Of a stretch of DNA of 61,817 bases, positions 7,307 to 16,050 are shown piece by piece. The notes below the pieces were generated by a model. The model was given only the letters and a program-made list of their open reading frames with translations. It was not told the origin of the DNA and did not search any database. The DNA lies in contig JAKUPL010000026.1 of the NCBI GenBank assembly GCA_022449455.1, positions 1 to 61,817 on the forward strand, given 5' to 3'. This DNA is from Alcanivorax sp. GTDB taxonomy: Bacteria; Pseudomonadota; Gammaproteobacteria; Pseudomonadales; Alcanivoracaceae. Every line of letters begins with the position of its first letter. Position 1 is the first letter of the stretch. The position numbers and the translations under genes are program-made.

Positions 7307-9310
7307 GTGCCCTTGTTGCCGCGAAATTTTCCGCTGAACCTCAAGTTGTCAAGCCGCATTGGTTTGATGATGCTGTGCCCGCTAGTGCTGGTGAACTGCG
7401 ATTGCGCCTACAGGCCCCCGGCAATTCACTTGAGCTGTCAGGCATCGGCCTGCTCGATGGAAGATGATCGTTGCACCATCGACATGGAATTCGTGGCCCA
7501 CAATACGATTAATCTGGATAACGAGTTGGTCTCCGTGCTGCCGATGGGAAAAGATGCCTATATCGACTACCGCACAGTGACTCGCGGCCAGGGAGAAAAT
7601 GATTACCCGCATAGAGTTTATCGGTACACCTATGCGTTCAACCCGGCGGATGCGGTTGATGGTGTGATGGGTTACGCCGCGACCGTGCGTTCCAAGAGTG
7701 ATGGCAGTCAGCAAACCTGCGCCGACGAAATTCAGGTGAAGGGCGCCGGAGATTTTCTTACGGTGGCGCTTGAGTCGCCCGAGTTGGTTCTGGACACCGA
7801 GAGCGGATCGGTGCCCTTGCCGGAGTATATGGTCGGAGGAACAAACACCGCTCCAGTGGACGCCGTATGGTCCGCCAACGGCCCAGACTGGGAAATCATA
7901 GAGGGCGAATCGGACCCGCCCCGACTGAACTATGCGGGTACGGCTCTGGAAGCCAGCAGTCCCCGTGCCGCGACCTTGACGGTATCCACGGCGGGGCCCT
8001 ACGGCGTAACAGTATCCGAGTCGGTCGCCCTGTCTGCCCGCTATGTCTATTCGGCGCTGACACTGAGCCAGAGCTATGCGCTGCCGGGGGACGAGATCAG
8101 TGCTACCTATAGCAGTGGGGCGGGCGGTGAGGAGCAGGACGGCACGGCGATCTGGACGCTTTTGCTGACCGGGGAAAACGGACAAGCGTCGGACAGAACC
8201 TCGGCGCTGCGGACCACGGCGACCCCGAATGAAAGAGTCTTCACCGCCGACGAAGTGGGGCGCTATACCATCAAACGAACGGAGGCCGCCGACGGCGACA
8301 CCGTGACGGAGACCGCGCTGAGCGACGCCATTACGGTACTCGAACCCCTCCTCAACATTATCGTCAGCCCGGGGGCCGAGGACATCAATCGCGGCGAACC
8401 CGTGCGCTTTGATGCCAGTGGCTCCACGGTGCCGCCAGGGGCGGAAATCGGTTGGCGGGTGACTGCCAGGCCCGAGGGGAGCAGTGCATGGATGGAATAC
8501 CTCGATACGGTTGGTAAGCAGGCGACACTGACTCCGGATGTGATGGAAGGGAGCTATACCGTCGAGGCGCAGCTGTCGATTCCCTCCCTGATGGAGCCGC
8601 TGACCAGAAGCCGGACATTCACGTTTGTGTCCACGCCGGTCGCCGGTCCGGCGACGGACGAGACGGACTACCTGGTGGGCGAGGAGGTCTCTTTCGATCT
8701 GACGGCCTCGGACTACCCGAGTGGCTCCTCCTTCAGGTACACCCTGAGTGGCGCGCCGGAAGGGAGCAGCGCGGAGCTCCTGCTCTCCAGTGATGGCACG
8801 CGGGCCAGCCTGCTAACCGATGTCGCGGGGGTTTACCAGATCGAGCTGACCATCACCAATGCCGAAGGGGAAACGTCCAGCCACACCACATCCATCACCG
8901 CGGAAGAATCCAATGCGGTAGCCCTGACGCTGGCCAGCGATCTACCTGTGGTGGATGACGATGGCGACATCCAGATGATTCTGATCGGCATCGACGAGGA
9001 CAACCGGTTAACGGCAAGAGCCGGGGAGCAGGTGTTGGGGCCGTATACCGCGCTGTTCCTGCAAGGGTATTGGGAAAGTGAGGATACCGCCAACCTTTAC
9101 GACAGCGCGGGCGAGCGCTTCGAAATGGTGAACGAAGAGAGTGGCGTGCTGCTTGACGAGAATGTCGAACATATCATTCAACTGCGACGGGACGATGGCA
9201 TTTACTTTCAGGTGCGATTGAGGTTCGAGGCCGGTGATCTGGAGGGGGATGCAACGGTCACCAGCCTGAGTGGTTATAACTGTGGCGAGTCGCTGAGTCA
9301 CTGTCCTTGA
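7307..9310 (+). CDS. Exported PKD/Ig-like repeat protein, unknown function
   Basis: 667 aa from GTG 7307, chosen because GGAGG lies eight nt upstream and the start opens a basic segment plus hydrophobic core (about 15-31), a plausible signal sequence; an upstream ATG at 7250 has no good SD. A Cys right after the core could be a lipid site, but the residue before it is Asn, so a lipobox is doubtful. The body has several beta-rich PKD/Ig-like repeats (for example around VSPGAEDINRGEPVRFDASG). Cys pairs at both ends suggest disulfides. I do not recognise the family. It is followed 50 nt later by a lipoprotein gene, probably the same operon. Confidence 0.7.
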   Translation: MPLLPRNFPLNLKLSSRIGLMMLCPLVLVNCDCAYRPPAIHLSCQASACSMEDDRCTIDMEFVAHNTINLDNELVSVLPMGKDAYIDYRTVTRGQGENDYPHRVYRYTYAFNPADAVDGVMGYAATVRSKSDGSQQTCADEIQVKGAGDFLTVALESPELVLDTESGSVPLPEYMVGGTNTAPVDAVWSANGPDWEIIEGESDPPRLNYAGTALEASSPRAATLTVSTAGPYGVTVSESVALSARYVYSALTLSQSYALPGDEISATYSSGAGGEEQDGTAIWTLLLTGENGQASDRTSALRTTATPNERVFTADEVGRYTIKRTEAADGDTVTETALSDAITVLEPLLNIIVSPGAEDINRGEPVRFDASGSTVPPGAEIGWRVTARPEGSSAWMEYLDTVGKQATLTPDVMEGSYTVEAQLSIPSLMEPLTRSRTFTFVSTPVAGPATDETDYLVGEEVSFDLTASDYPSGSSFRYTLSGAPEGSSAELLLSSDGTRASLLTDVAGVYQIELTITNAEGETSSHTTSITAEESNAVALTLASDLPVVDDDGDIQMILIGIDEDNRLTARAGEQVLGPYTALFLQGYWESEDTANLYDSAGERFEMVNEESGVLLDENVEHIIQLRRDDGIYFQVRLRFEAGDLEGDATVTSLSGYNCGESLSHCP

Positions 9311-9360
9311 ATCTTGTCCTTGAGCGGACAGGCATCGGCCAACGAGATCGGGTTAATAAG

Positions 9361-10233
9361 ATGAAAGGCATCATACTGGTACTATCGATAATCGTGCTGC
9401 TCCCCGCTTTGTGGGGGTGCGAAGAAGATGCATACAGCCCCCCGGATGACGGCGAGGCGGTGGAGCCCGGGCCGGGTCCTGGTCTCCAGATTTCCGATGT
9501 TGAGTTGACGCCGGAACAACAGGACTTGCTGGTCCTGATCGAGAACAATATTCAGAATAACAACTACGGCACGGCGGCGACGGATATCGTCAAGCTGCTC
9601 GAGGCGCACCCCGGCAGCGACCAGGTTAAACGGTTGTATTCCGACGTGCTCGCCATGCAGTCGGGGATTACGCCCTCGGAGTTCGCCATCGCCATTGGCG
9701 CTCGCCCCATACAAGTCCGCAACGAGGATGGCGAATGGGTTGAGAAGACTTCCACGATTTCGTTTGTCGATAGTCTGGTTGGCCTGGCCAATGTCGAGGA
9801 CAGCGATGACTATCGGGTGCGCTTTCTGAACGGACGCCATGCCTTGGAACTGCGCCTGCAGGATAAAGCTATCTCGGAACTGCCTTCCCGGGAGCAGGCC
9901 GACATCGGCGCCATGGCGACCATCCATGCGACCCGCCTCGCCTACGCCGCGGTGGGCGGAGAGGAAAGCGCCGAAAGCCTGCACAGCGCGCAAGCACTGC
10001 AGGCCGCTCTGGAAGAGCATCTGCCCGAAGTCGACGAAGAGTTGACGGAGACACTAAGGGTCGTGGCCCAAACCTCGGGCGCCGTGCAGCAGCACTACCC
10101 GATTCGGGAAGTGGACGAGAACCCGATCCGTATGTCTCTGGCAAGGAATGCCTTCGCGAATGCCATGCTGGATGACAACGAACTTTCCACCGAGGAACTG
10201 GTGGAACTCGTCCTTTTCGCCCCGGGTTTATAG
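9361..10233 (+). CDS. Lipoprotein of unknown function
   Basis: 290-aa protein. ATG 9361 gives a type II signal peptide, MKGIILVLSIIVLLPALWGC, with Cys at about 20 and a Pro/Gly-rich tether after it. An upstream in-frame ATG at 9307 would bury this signal. Residues after about 60 look mostly alpha-helical, with TPR-like spacing (LLVLIENNIQNNNYGTAA, IVKLLEAHPGSDQVKRLYSDV), compatible with a tetratricopeptide-type adaptor. It probably works with the preceding exported protein. No family recognised. Confidence 0.7.
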   Translation: MKGIILVLSIIVLLPALWGCEEDAYSPPDDGEAVEPGPGPGLQISDVELTPEQQDLLVLIENNIQNNNYGTAATDIVKLLEAHPGSDQVKRLYSDVLAMQSGITPSEFAIAIGARPIQVRNEDGEWVEKTSTISFVDSLVGLANVEDSDDYRVRFLNGRHALELRLQDKAISELPSREQADIGAMATIHATRLAYAAVGGEESAESLHSAQALQAALEEHLPEVDEELTETLRVVAQTSGAVQQHYPIREVDENPIRMSLARNAFANAMLDDNELSTEELVELVLFAPGL

Positions 10234-10286
10234 ACGCCTTGCAGGCGCGCCGCAGGCCCAGGCCCGCGGCGGCCCGATGTGTCCGT

Positions 10287-10499
10287 TTACTCTGCCTTGT
10301 CCAGGGTGCTTTCCTTATGCGCCGCGATGTGATCCGTCTTGTCACTCTTGATTTCGTATTGCGGCTCGTCTTTCGAAGCGCGGCGGGTGTGGCCTTTGTA
10401 GTCGAAGTCCTGAGTGTGCACTTTAATGATCTTGCCGCTGACCCGGCCCGCTTCGGAATTCCAGGTAACGTGGTCTCCGACCGTGAACTTGTGGTTCAT
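10287..10499 (-). CDS. DUF2945 / HVA1 small protein
   Basis: 70-aa protein starting MNHKFTVGDHVTWNSEAG, the signature of the DUF2945 (hypervirulence-associated, TUDOR-like) family, with the typical GKIIKVHTQDFDYKGHTRRAS segment. AGGAG seven nt upstream of ATG 10499 fixes the start. It lies 17 nt after the sorbosone dehydrogenase-like gene on the same strand and probably shares its transcript. Function unknown. Confidence 0.85.
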   Translation of the reverse strand: MNHKFTVGDHVTWNSEAGRVSGKIIKVHTQDFDYKGHTRRASKDEPQYEIKSDKTDHIAAHKESTLDKAE

Positions 10500-10516
10500 G
10501 GCGTTTGCTCCTGGAA

Positions 10517-11824
10517 TCACCGGGCCTGCCCGGTAGGGGTGACGCGCCAGATGGTGTTGGAGAGGTCGTCGGCGATGATCACGGCGCCTTCCGGGTCCAC
10601 GGTGACGCCCACCGGGCGGCCACGGGCCTTGCCGTCGTCGCTGAGGAAGCCGGTGGCGAAGTCCACCGGGTCGCCGGCGGGTTCGCCGTTCTGGAACGGC
10701 ACAAACACCACCTTGAAGCCCACCGGGTCGCTGCGGTTCCAACTGCCGTGCTGGCCGACGAAGGCGCCTTCGGCGAAGTCGCCGCCCACGGCGGAGTTGG
10801 AGAAGTCCACGCCCAGCGCCGCCACGTGGGAGCCCAGCGCATAGTCCGGTTTGATGGCCTGCTCGACCCTCTCCGGTTTGGGCGGTTTGACCCGGGTGTC
10901 CTCGTTCTGGCCCCAGTAGCTGTAAGGCCAGCCATAGAAAGCGCCTTCCTTCACCGAGGTCAGATAGTCCGGCACCAGGTTGGGACCGATCTCATCCCGC
11001 TCATTGGCCACCGCCCAGAGCTCGCCGGTGTCCGGCTGGATGGTCAGGGCAGTGGGGTTGCGCAGGCCGGTGGCGAAGGGGCGGTGCAGGCCGGTTTCCG
11101 CTTCGATCTGCCAGACCATGGCGCGGTCTTCTTCCAGTTCCATGCCGCGCTCACCGATGTTGCTGTTGGAGCCGATCCCCACGTACAGGAAGCGACCGTC
11201 CGGGCCGGCGGTCATGGCCTTGGTCCAGTGGTGGTTGATCACCGCGGGCAGGTCGGTGACCTTTTCCGGTGCGCCGTTGGCCCGGGTCTGGCCCTCCTCG
11301 TAATCGAAGCGCACCAGCGTGCCCTGGTTGGCCACGTACAGGTTGCCGTCGATCAGAGCGAGGCCGTAGGGAGCGTCCAGGTTGTCGGCGAACACGCCTT
11401 GCTGTTCATAGCGACCGTCGCCGTCCTCATCGCGCAGCAGGGTCAGGCGGTCGCCGCCTTTCACGGCGCTTTTGCCTTGTTTCTTGATCAGGCCGGCGAT
11501 GAAATCCTTGGGCCGCAGGGTCGGTGCGTGGCCGCCGGAGCCTTCCGCCACCAGGATATCGCCGTTGGGCAGCACCAGGGTCTGACGCGGGATTTTCAAA
11601 TCGGTGGCGATGGCCTCGATCTGGTAGCCGTCCGGCACGGTGGGCTTCTGATCGCCCCATTCCGCCGGCTTTGAGATATTCATATTGGGCAGCAGACCAC
11701 GCCGAGGCGCTGGCAGTTGGGGATCGGCGCCGTGCTGAGCGGCGGGCTCAACCTGTTTTTCGCCGCCGCAGGCGGTCAGAGCGAACAGCAAAGGAAGCGA
11801 CAGCAGGGGGATGGCGTACCGCAT
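10517..11824 (-). CDS. PQQ-type sorbosone/glucose dehydrogenase-like lipoprotein
   Basis: 435-aa exported beta-propeller. It has a lipobox LTAC (Cys about 19) after a short hydrophobic core, then repeated blades with NGDILVAEGSGG, DAPYGLALIDGNLYVANQG, GLRNPTALTIQPDTGELWAVANERDE and GKARGRPVGVTVDPEGAVIIADD, typical of the glucose/sorbosone dehydrogenase fold. Family members oxidise sugars or alcohols with PQQ, but no PQQ synthesis genes are in the window, so substrate and cofactor are unproven. It starts one nt after the upstream membrane-protein stop. Confidence 0.85.
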   Translation of the reverse strand: MRYAIPLLSLPLLFALTACGGEKQVEPAAQHGADPQLPAPRRGLLPNMNISKPAEWGDQKPTVPDGYQIEAIATDLKIPRQTLVLPNGDILVAEGSGGHAPTLRPKDFIAGLIKKQGKSAVKGGDRLTLLRDEDGDGRYEQQGVFADNLDAPYGLALIDGNLYVANQGTLVRFDYEEGQTRANGAPEKVTDLPAVINHHWTKAMTAGPDGRFLYVGIGSNSNIGERGMELEEDRAMVWQIEAETGLHRPFATGLRNPTALTIQPDTGELWAVANERDEIGPNLVPDYLTSVKEGAFYGWPYSYWGQNEDTRVKPPKPERVEQAIKPDYALGSHVAALGVDFSNSAVGGDFAEGAFVGQHGSWNRSDPVGFKVVFVPFQNGEPAGDPVDFATGFLSDDGKARGRPVGVTVDPEGAVIIADDLSNTIWRVTPTGQAR

Positions 11825-11825
11825 G

Positions 11826-12254
11826 TTATTTCACTCCTCCACGCAGACCTGAGTAGCCGACCAGGCTCGCCACCAGGGCCAGCACCGTCACGATCACCGA
11901 TAGCCACAAACCCGCGGGCATGGCCGCCCAGGCGTCTTTGGCATGCACCAGCGCGTTAATAAAGCCGAGTACCCACATCACCAGCAGCACGACGAAATAC
12001 ACGGCGTGCCTCGCGGTGCGGGCCGGGCCGCTGATCACCCATTCGATCAGCGCCCACAGCAACGCGAAGCCGCCACCCACCAGGGCGCCGGCAATCAGCC
12101 AGGAAGCGAAATTGGTCCACTGAATCTGGTAGCTGGCGGAATAGGCGAGATCGCTGAGCAGCGCACCCAGAAACAGCGGTAGGGGGAAGGCAAGCAGAAT
12201 GGCGTGCAGCGGATGCAATGCACGTCCGACGATCGTTCGGTGTGTCTCAGCCAT
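11826..12254 (-). CDS. DUF2231-like membrane protein
   Basis: 142-aa protein with four predicted TM helices (about 20-40, 55-75, 88-107, 115-135). The N-terminal GRALHPLHAILLAFPLPLFLGALLSDLAY matches the DUF2231 / COG4244 pattern with its His pair. I chose ATG 12254; the longer in-frame reading back to 12386 runs into the element at 12374. Such proteins often precede PQQ-type dehydrogenases and may serve electron transfer, which is inference. Confidence 0.8.
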   Translation of the reverse strand: MAETHRTIVGRALHPLHAILLAFPLPLFLGALLSDLAYSASYQIQWTNFASWLIAGALVGGGFALLWALIEWVISGPARTARHAVYFVVLLVMWVLGFINALVHAKDAWAAMPAGLWLSVIVTVLALVASLVGYSGLRGGVK

Positions 12255-12373
12255 GACGCTCTCAAGTCCTTTGAACAGTCCGATGTCTCGCATCTTCCAG
12301 GCCGGCCGTGGAGGCGGGAAGAACCAGACCGGCCAACCCCGACCATTTTGACCACTCTTTACATTCACCCTGC

Positions 12374-12617
12374 GGGGTCGGACCACGCTAAGTTGCTGAC
12401 GTTAAAGGCCCGGCGCCTCCAAAACGGTCGTACTCCGGGCCTTAAGTGCGTGTTTTCACCCCCGGAAATCGCCGCCTGGGGGCCCGGGTCTGAATCGATC
12501 CGGAGCCTCTGCCTTAGCCGCCGTTTATGAGGGTCAAAACCGCCGGCTAAGCGTCTCCAAAGGGGTTTCGCGGCAGCGAAACGCTTATAAATCAGCAAGT
12601 AACCGTGGTCCGACCCC
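12374..12617. mobile_element. MITE-like element with terminal inverted repeats (repeat copy C)
   Basis: Ends are the exact inverted 14-mers GGGGTCGGACCACG (12374-12387) and CGTGGTCCGACCCC (12604-12617). Including flanking bases, 24 of about 30 terminal positions pair. Its last 109 nt (12509-12617) align without gaps to copies A and B. Inside, CTTAGCCG pairs with CGGCTAAG and GTTTCGC-GGCA-GCGAAAC forms a perfect hairpin. No ORF with any support is inside it. It fills most of the 433-nt gap between two genes and ends 70 nt before the OsmC-YcaO start. No target-site duplication was identified. Confidence 0.75.
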
Positions 12618-12687
12618 GGTGGGCGACGGTTGGGGGGAAAATCTGGATAATGGCGCGCATTCGCGTCCCCGACTGGCTGTGCTCCCC

Positions 12688-14883
12688 ATGGAAATCAAGG
12701 TCAACTTCCTCGACAACCTCCGCCTGGAGGCCAAATTCGACGACTTCACCGTGGTCACCGACCAGCCGATTCGCTACAAGGGCGACGGGTCGGCGCCCAG
12801 TCCGTTCGATTATTTTCTGGCGTCGTCGGCGTTGTGCGCGGCTTATTTCGTGAAGGTGTATTGCAAGGCGCGGGACATTCCCACCGACAACATCCGCCTG
12901 TCGCAGAACAACATCGTCGACCCGGAGGACCGCTATAACCAGATCTTCCGCATCCAGGTGGAGCTGCCCGAGGACCTGTCCGACAAGGACCGCCAGGGCA
13001 TCCTGCGGTCCATCGAGCGCTGCACGGTGAAAAAGGTGGTGCAGACCGGGCCGGAGTTCCAGATCGAGACCGTGGACAATCTGGACGAGGATGCCCAGGC
13101 CCTGTTGATGGCCGGCGTGGACGGCGAGGCGCGCACCTTTATCGAGGGCAAGGACCGGCCGCTGGAGGAGACCATCGCCACCATGACCCGGGCGCTGGAA
13201 GCCCTGGGCATGAAGATCGAGATCGCTTCCTGGCGCAACATCGTGCCGCACGTGTGGTCGCTGCACATCCGCGACGCGGCGTCGCCCATGTGCTTCACCA
13301 ACGGCAAGGGCGCCACCAAGGAGAGCGCCCTGTGCTCCGCGTTGGGCGAGTTCATCGAGCGGCTGAACTGCAACTTCTTCTACAACGATCAGTTCTTCGG
13401 CGAAGAGATCGCCAACGCCGACTTCGTGCATTACCCCAACGAACAATGGTTCCAGCCCGGCCCCGACGACGCACTGCCCGAAGGCATTCTGGACGACCAC
13501 TGCCGGGCGATTTACGACCCGGACGGCGAGCTGCAAGGCTCGAATCTGATCGACACCAACTCCGGCCGGGTGGATCGCGGTATCTGCTCCTTGCCGTTCG
13601 AGCGCCGCTCCGACGGCGAGACCGTGTGGTTCCCCTCCAACCTGATCGAGAACCTGTTTCTCAGCAACGGCATGAGCGCCGGCAACACCCTGGCCGAGGC
13701 CCAGGTACAGTGTCTGTCCGAAATCTTCGAGCGGGCGGTGAAAAAGCAGATCATCGAAGAAGAGCTGGCGCTGCCGGACGTGCCCAAGGAGGTGCTGGCG
13801 AAATATCCGAAGCTGGTGGAAGGGGTGGAGGCCCTGGAGGCCCAGGGCTTCCCCGTGCTGGTCAAGGACGCCTCCCTGGGCGGGCAATTCCCGGTGGCCT
13901 GCGTGGCACTGATGAACCCGCGCACCGGCGGCGTGTTCGCCTCGTTCGGCGCGCACCCGAGCATGGCGGTGGCCCTGGAGCGCAGCCTGACCGAGCTGCT
14001 GCAGGGCCGCAGTTTCGAAGGGCTCAACGATTTCCCGCCGCCCACCTTCAACAGCCTGGCGGTGACCGAGCCGAACAATTTCGTGGAGCACTTCATCGAC
14101 TCCAGCGGCCTGGTCTCCTGGCGCTTCTTCAGCGCCAAGGCGGACGTGGCATTCCAGGAGTGGGATTTTTCCGGCGGCTCTTCACAAAATACGCAGGAAG
14201 AAGCGGAGCGCCTGTTCGGCATCCTCGAGGATCTCGGCAAGGAGGTCTACACCGCCTCTTACCACGAGCTGGGCGCGCCGGCCTGCCGCATCCTGGTGCC
14301 GGGCTATTCCGAGGTCTACCCGGTGGAGGACCTGGTCTGGGACAACACCAACAAGGCGCTGGATTACCGCGAGGACATCCTCAACCTGCACCGACTCGAC
14401 GACGGCCAGTTAACGGATCTGCTCGAACATCTCGAAGAAAGCCAGATCGACGACTACACCGACATCATCACCCTGATCGGCATCGAGTTCGACGAGAACA
14501 CCGTGTGGGGCCAGCTCACCGTGCTGGAACTGAAGCTGCTGATCAATCTGGCCCTCGGCCAGCACGACGAAGCGTTGGAGCGCACCGAGGCGTTCCTGCA
14601 GTTCAATGACAACACGGTGGAACGCAACCTGTTCTACCGCGCCGTCAGTGCGGTGCTGGAAATCACCCTGGACGACGAACTGGAACTGAACGATTACCTG
14701 ACTAACCTGCGCCGCCTGTACGGCGACCACACCATGGACGAGGTGGTCGGCGCCGTGGACGGCACCGCCCGCTTCCCGGGCCTCACCCCCACCAACCTGC
14801 AGCTCGAGGGCCTGGACCGTCACCTGCGCCTGATCGAGAGCTACAAAAAACTCCACGCCGCCCGCGCGGTGGCGGCGGGCTGA
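12688..14883 (+). CDS. ycaO: OsmC domain / YcaO domain fusion protein
   Basis: 731-aa protein. An N-terminal OsmC-like domain (about 1-140, with candidate redox Cys in SALCAAYFVKVYC and IERCTVKK) is fused to a YcaO domain (about 180-560, with ATP/Mg-binding stretches ESALCSALGEFIERLNCNFF and AEAQVQCLSEIFERAVKKQI) and a helical TPR-like C terminus. E. coli YcaO, about 586 aa and lacking the OsmC part, assists RimO in methylthiolating ribosomal protein S12. No SD precedes ATG 12688, and the mobile element ends only 70 nt upstream, so its promoter may have been altered. Confidence 0.9.
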   Translation: MEIKVNFLDNLRLEAKFDDFTVVTDQPIRYKGDGSAPSPFDYFLASSALCAAYFVKVYCKARDIPTDNIRLSQNNIVDPEDRYNQIFRIQVELPEDLSDKDRQGILRSIERCTVKKVVQTGPEFQIETVDNLDEDAQALLMAGVDGEARTFIEGKDRPLEETIATMTRALEALGMKIEIASWRNIVPHVWSLHIRDAASPMCFTNGKGATKESALCSALGEFIERLNCNFFYNDQFFGEEIANADFVHYPNEQWFQPGPDDALPEGILDDHCRAIYDPDGELQGSNLIDTNSGRVDRGICSLPFERRSDGETVWFPSNLIENLFLSNGMSAGNTLAEAQVQCLSEIFERAVKKQIIEEELALPDVPKEVLAKYPKLVEGVEALEAQGFPVLVKDASLGGQFPVACVALMNPRTGGVFASFGAHPSMAVALERSLTELLQGRSFEGLNDFPPPTFNSLAVTEPNNFVEHFIDSSGLVSWRFFSAKADVAFQEWDFSGGSSQNTQEEAERLFGILEDLGKEVYTASYHELGAPACRILVPGYSEVYPVEDLVWDNTNKALDYREDILNLHRLDDGQLTDLLEHLEESQIDDYTDIITLIGIEFDENTVWGQLTVLELKLLINLALGQHDEALERTEAFLQFNDNTVERNLFYRAVSAVLEITLDDELELNDYLTNLRRLYGDHTMDEVVGAVDGTARFPGLTPTNLQLEGLDRHLRLIESYKKLHAARAVAAG

Positions 14884-14917
14884 CCCGGCGAGCCATCAGC
14901 CGGGCAGCCGCGCCGGT

Positions 14918-15322
14918 CTAAAGCTGCGCCTTGAACACCGCGCTGCCCCGCGCGCAGAGCACGTCGTCGGCGAACACCCGCGCCTCGGCGAAGCTGAGCG
15001 TGCGCCCGGTGCGGGTGACCGAGGCGCGCACTTCCAGCCACTGACCCACCCGGGCGGTGCCGAGAAAATCCATACTCAGGTTCACCGTCACCAGCCCCTT
15101 GACGCCGCCCAGCACACCGGCGCAACTCAGCCCCATGGCGTTATCGCAGAGCGTGGAAATCAGCCCGCCGTGCACGAAACCACGGCTGTTGGCGTGGGCG
15201 TCTCCGGCCAGCAATCCCAGGCTGAGGCCCTCTTCGTGGGGACGTTGATAGATCGGTTCCCAGGGCGCGGTGAACCCGCTTTTGCGCGGGTGCGGCTGAA
15301 AGCCTTCGGGGATGGCGGACAT
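14918..15322 (-). CDS. PaaI-type hotdog thioesterase
   Basis: 134-aa hotdog-fold thioesterase with the PaaI-type motif GFVHGGLISTLCDNAMGLS (about 47-65) including the catalytic Asp, and NLSMDFLGTARVGQWLEVRA. It should hydrolyse acyl-CoA thioesters. A TAAGGAG SD precedes the start. The operator at 15343-15360 sits in its promoter region and matches the one before the neighbouring TetR gene. Confidence 0.9.
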   Translation of the reverse strand: MSAIPEGFQPHPRKSGFTAPWEPIYQRPHEEGLSLGLLAGDAHANSRGFVHGGLISTLCDNAMGLSCAGVLGGVKGLVTVNLSMDFLGTARVGQWLEVRASVTRTGRTLSFAEARVFADDVLCARGSAVFKAQL

Positions 15323-15342
15323 AAGGAGACTCCCGTAATTTG

Positions 15343-15360
15343 ATATAGACCAGTCTATAT
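15343..15360. promoter_or_regulatory. TetR-type operator upstream of the thioesterase
   Basis: Perfect 8-2-8 inverted repeat ATATAGAC-CA-GTCTATAT, 21 nt upstream of the thioesterase start. The TAGACCAGTCTA core recurs at 15997 before the TetR gene and resembles, from memory, the LmrA/YxaF-type operator of Bacillus subtilis. Confidence 0.75.
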
Positions 15361-15398
15361 AATTTTGGGGTCGGGTCCAGCTGAATCGGCGGGCCGCG

Positions 15399-15974
15399 TC
15401 AGCGGTCCGTATCGATCAGGCCGGCGAGCTGGTCACAGGCTTCCCGGATCGGCGCCGGGTTGCGCGCCACCCGCGCCTGGATCAGGGCGCCCTCCAGCGC
15501 GGAAACGGTCAGGGAAGCGAGGCGGAGCGCGGCCGCCGAGTGGGCGTCCTCCGGGGCGATGATCGCCGCCAGGGTCCCGCGCCAGCGGTCGTAGGCTTCC
15601 TCGGCGGCGGCGGTGATGGGCGCCGATTGGGGCGTCACCTCCAGCACCGTGGTGGCCAGCGGGCAACCGTCCCGATACTCGGAGTCCGCCAGCCAGCCGG
15701 CCAGCAGGACGCCATAGGCGCGCAGGGTGTCCCCGGGACGGCCGTGGGCGAGGGCCAGCCGCTCCAGGGTGCCGGTGACCAGGGCGCCGGCGTGGCGGAT
15801 GGCCGCCGCGCCCAGCTCTTCCTTACCGCCGGGGAAGTAGTGGTAGAAGGAGCCCTTGGGCGCCCCGGCCTCCTTGAGAATGTCGTTGACGCCGGTGGCC
15901 GCGTAGCCGCGCTGGCGGAACAGGCGGGCGGCGGTGTGGACCAGATTGTCCCGGTGCTGGGGGCGGGCTCCCAT
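15399..15974 (-). CDS. TetR-family regulator, LmrA/YxaF-like
   Basis: 191-aa repressor. The HTH is in residues 10-55 (AARLFRQRGYAATGVNDILKEAGAPKGSFYHYFPGGKEEL). The C-terminal half, with DGCPLATTVLE, resembles the LmrA/YxaF ligand-binding subfamily. ATG 15974 has GGAG six nt upstream; longer in-frame starts would overlap the operator at 15997. Same strand as the thioesterase downstream, and both genes carry the same operator, so this protein likely represses both. Ligand unknown. Confidence 0.9.
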   Translation of the reverse strand: MGARPQHRDNLVHTAARLFRQRGYAATGVNDILKEAGAPKGSFYHYFPGGKEELGAAAIRHAGALVTGTLERLALAHGRPGDTLRAYGVLLAGWLADSEYRDGCPLATTVLEVTPQSAPITAAAEEAYDRWRGTLAAIIAPEDAHSAAALRLASLTVSALEGALIQARVARNPAPIREACDQLAGLIDTDR

Positions 15975-15996
15975 GACGTACTCCATCGAAAAGCGG

Positions 15997-16008
15997 TAGA
16001 CCAGTCTG
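15997..16008. promoter_or_regulatory. TetR autoregulatory operator
   Basis: TAGACCAGTCTG, differing from the thioesterase operator core only in its last base, lies 22 nt upstream of the TetR start and upstream of the divergent gene at 16051. Confidence 0.65.
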
Positions 16009-16050
16009 TATGGTGACACAATCCGGCGGCCCCGGAGCCTTTTCCCGTTC

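Noticed and set aside
12651-12690. ATG at 12651 as a start for a transposase or for ycaO
   Set aside because: Out of frame with the OsmC domain and with no supporting ORF.
12592-14091. 499-aa open frame opposite the OsmC-YcaO gene
   Set aside because: Shadow frame; its C-terminal end runs into the mobile element and nothing matches a family.
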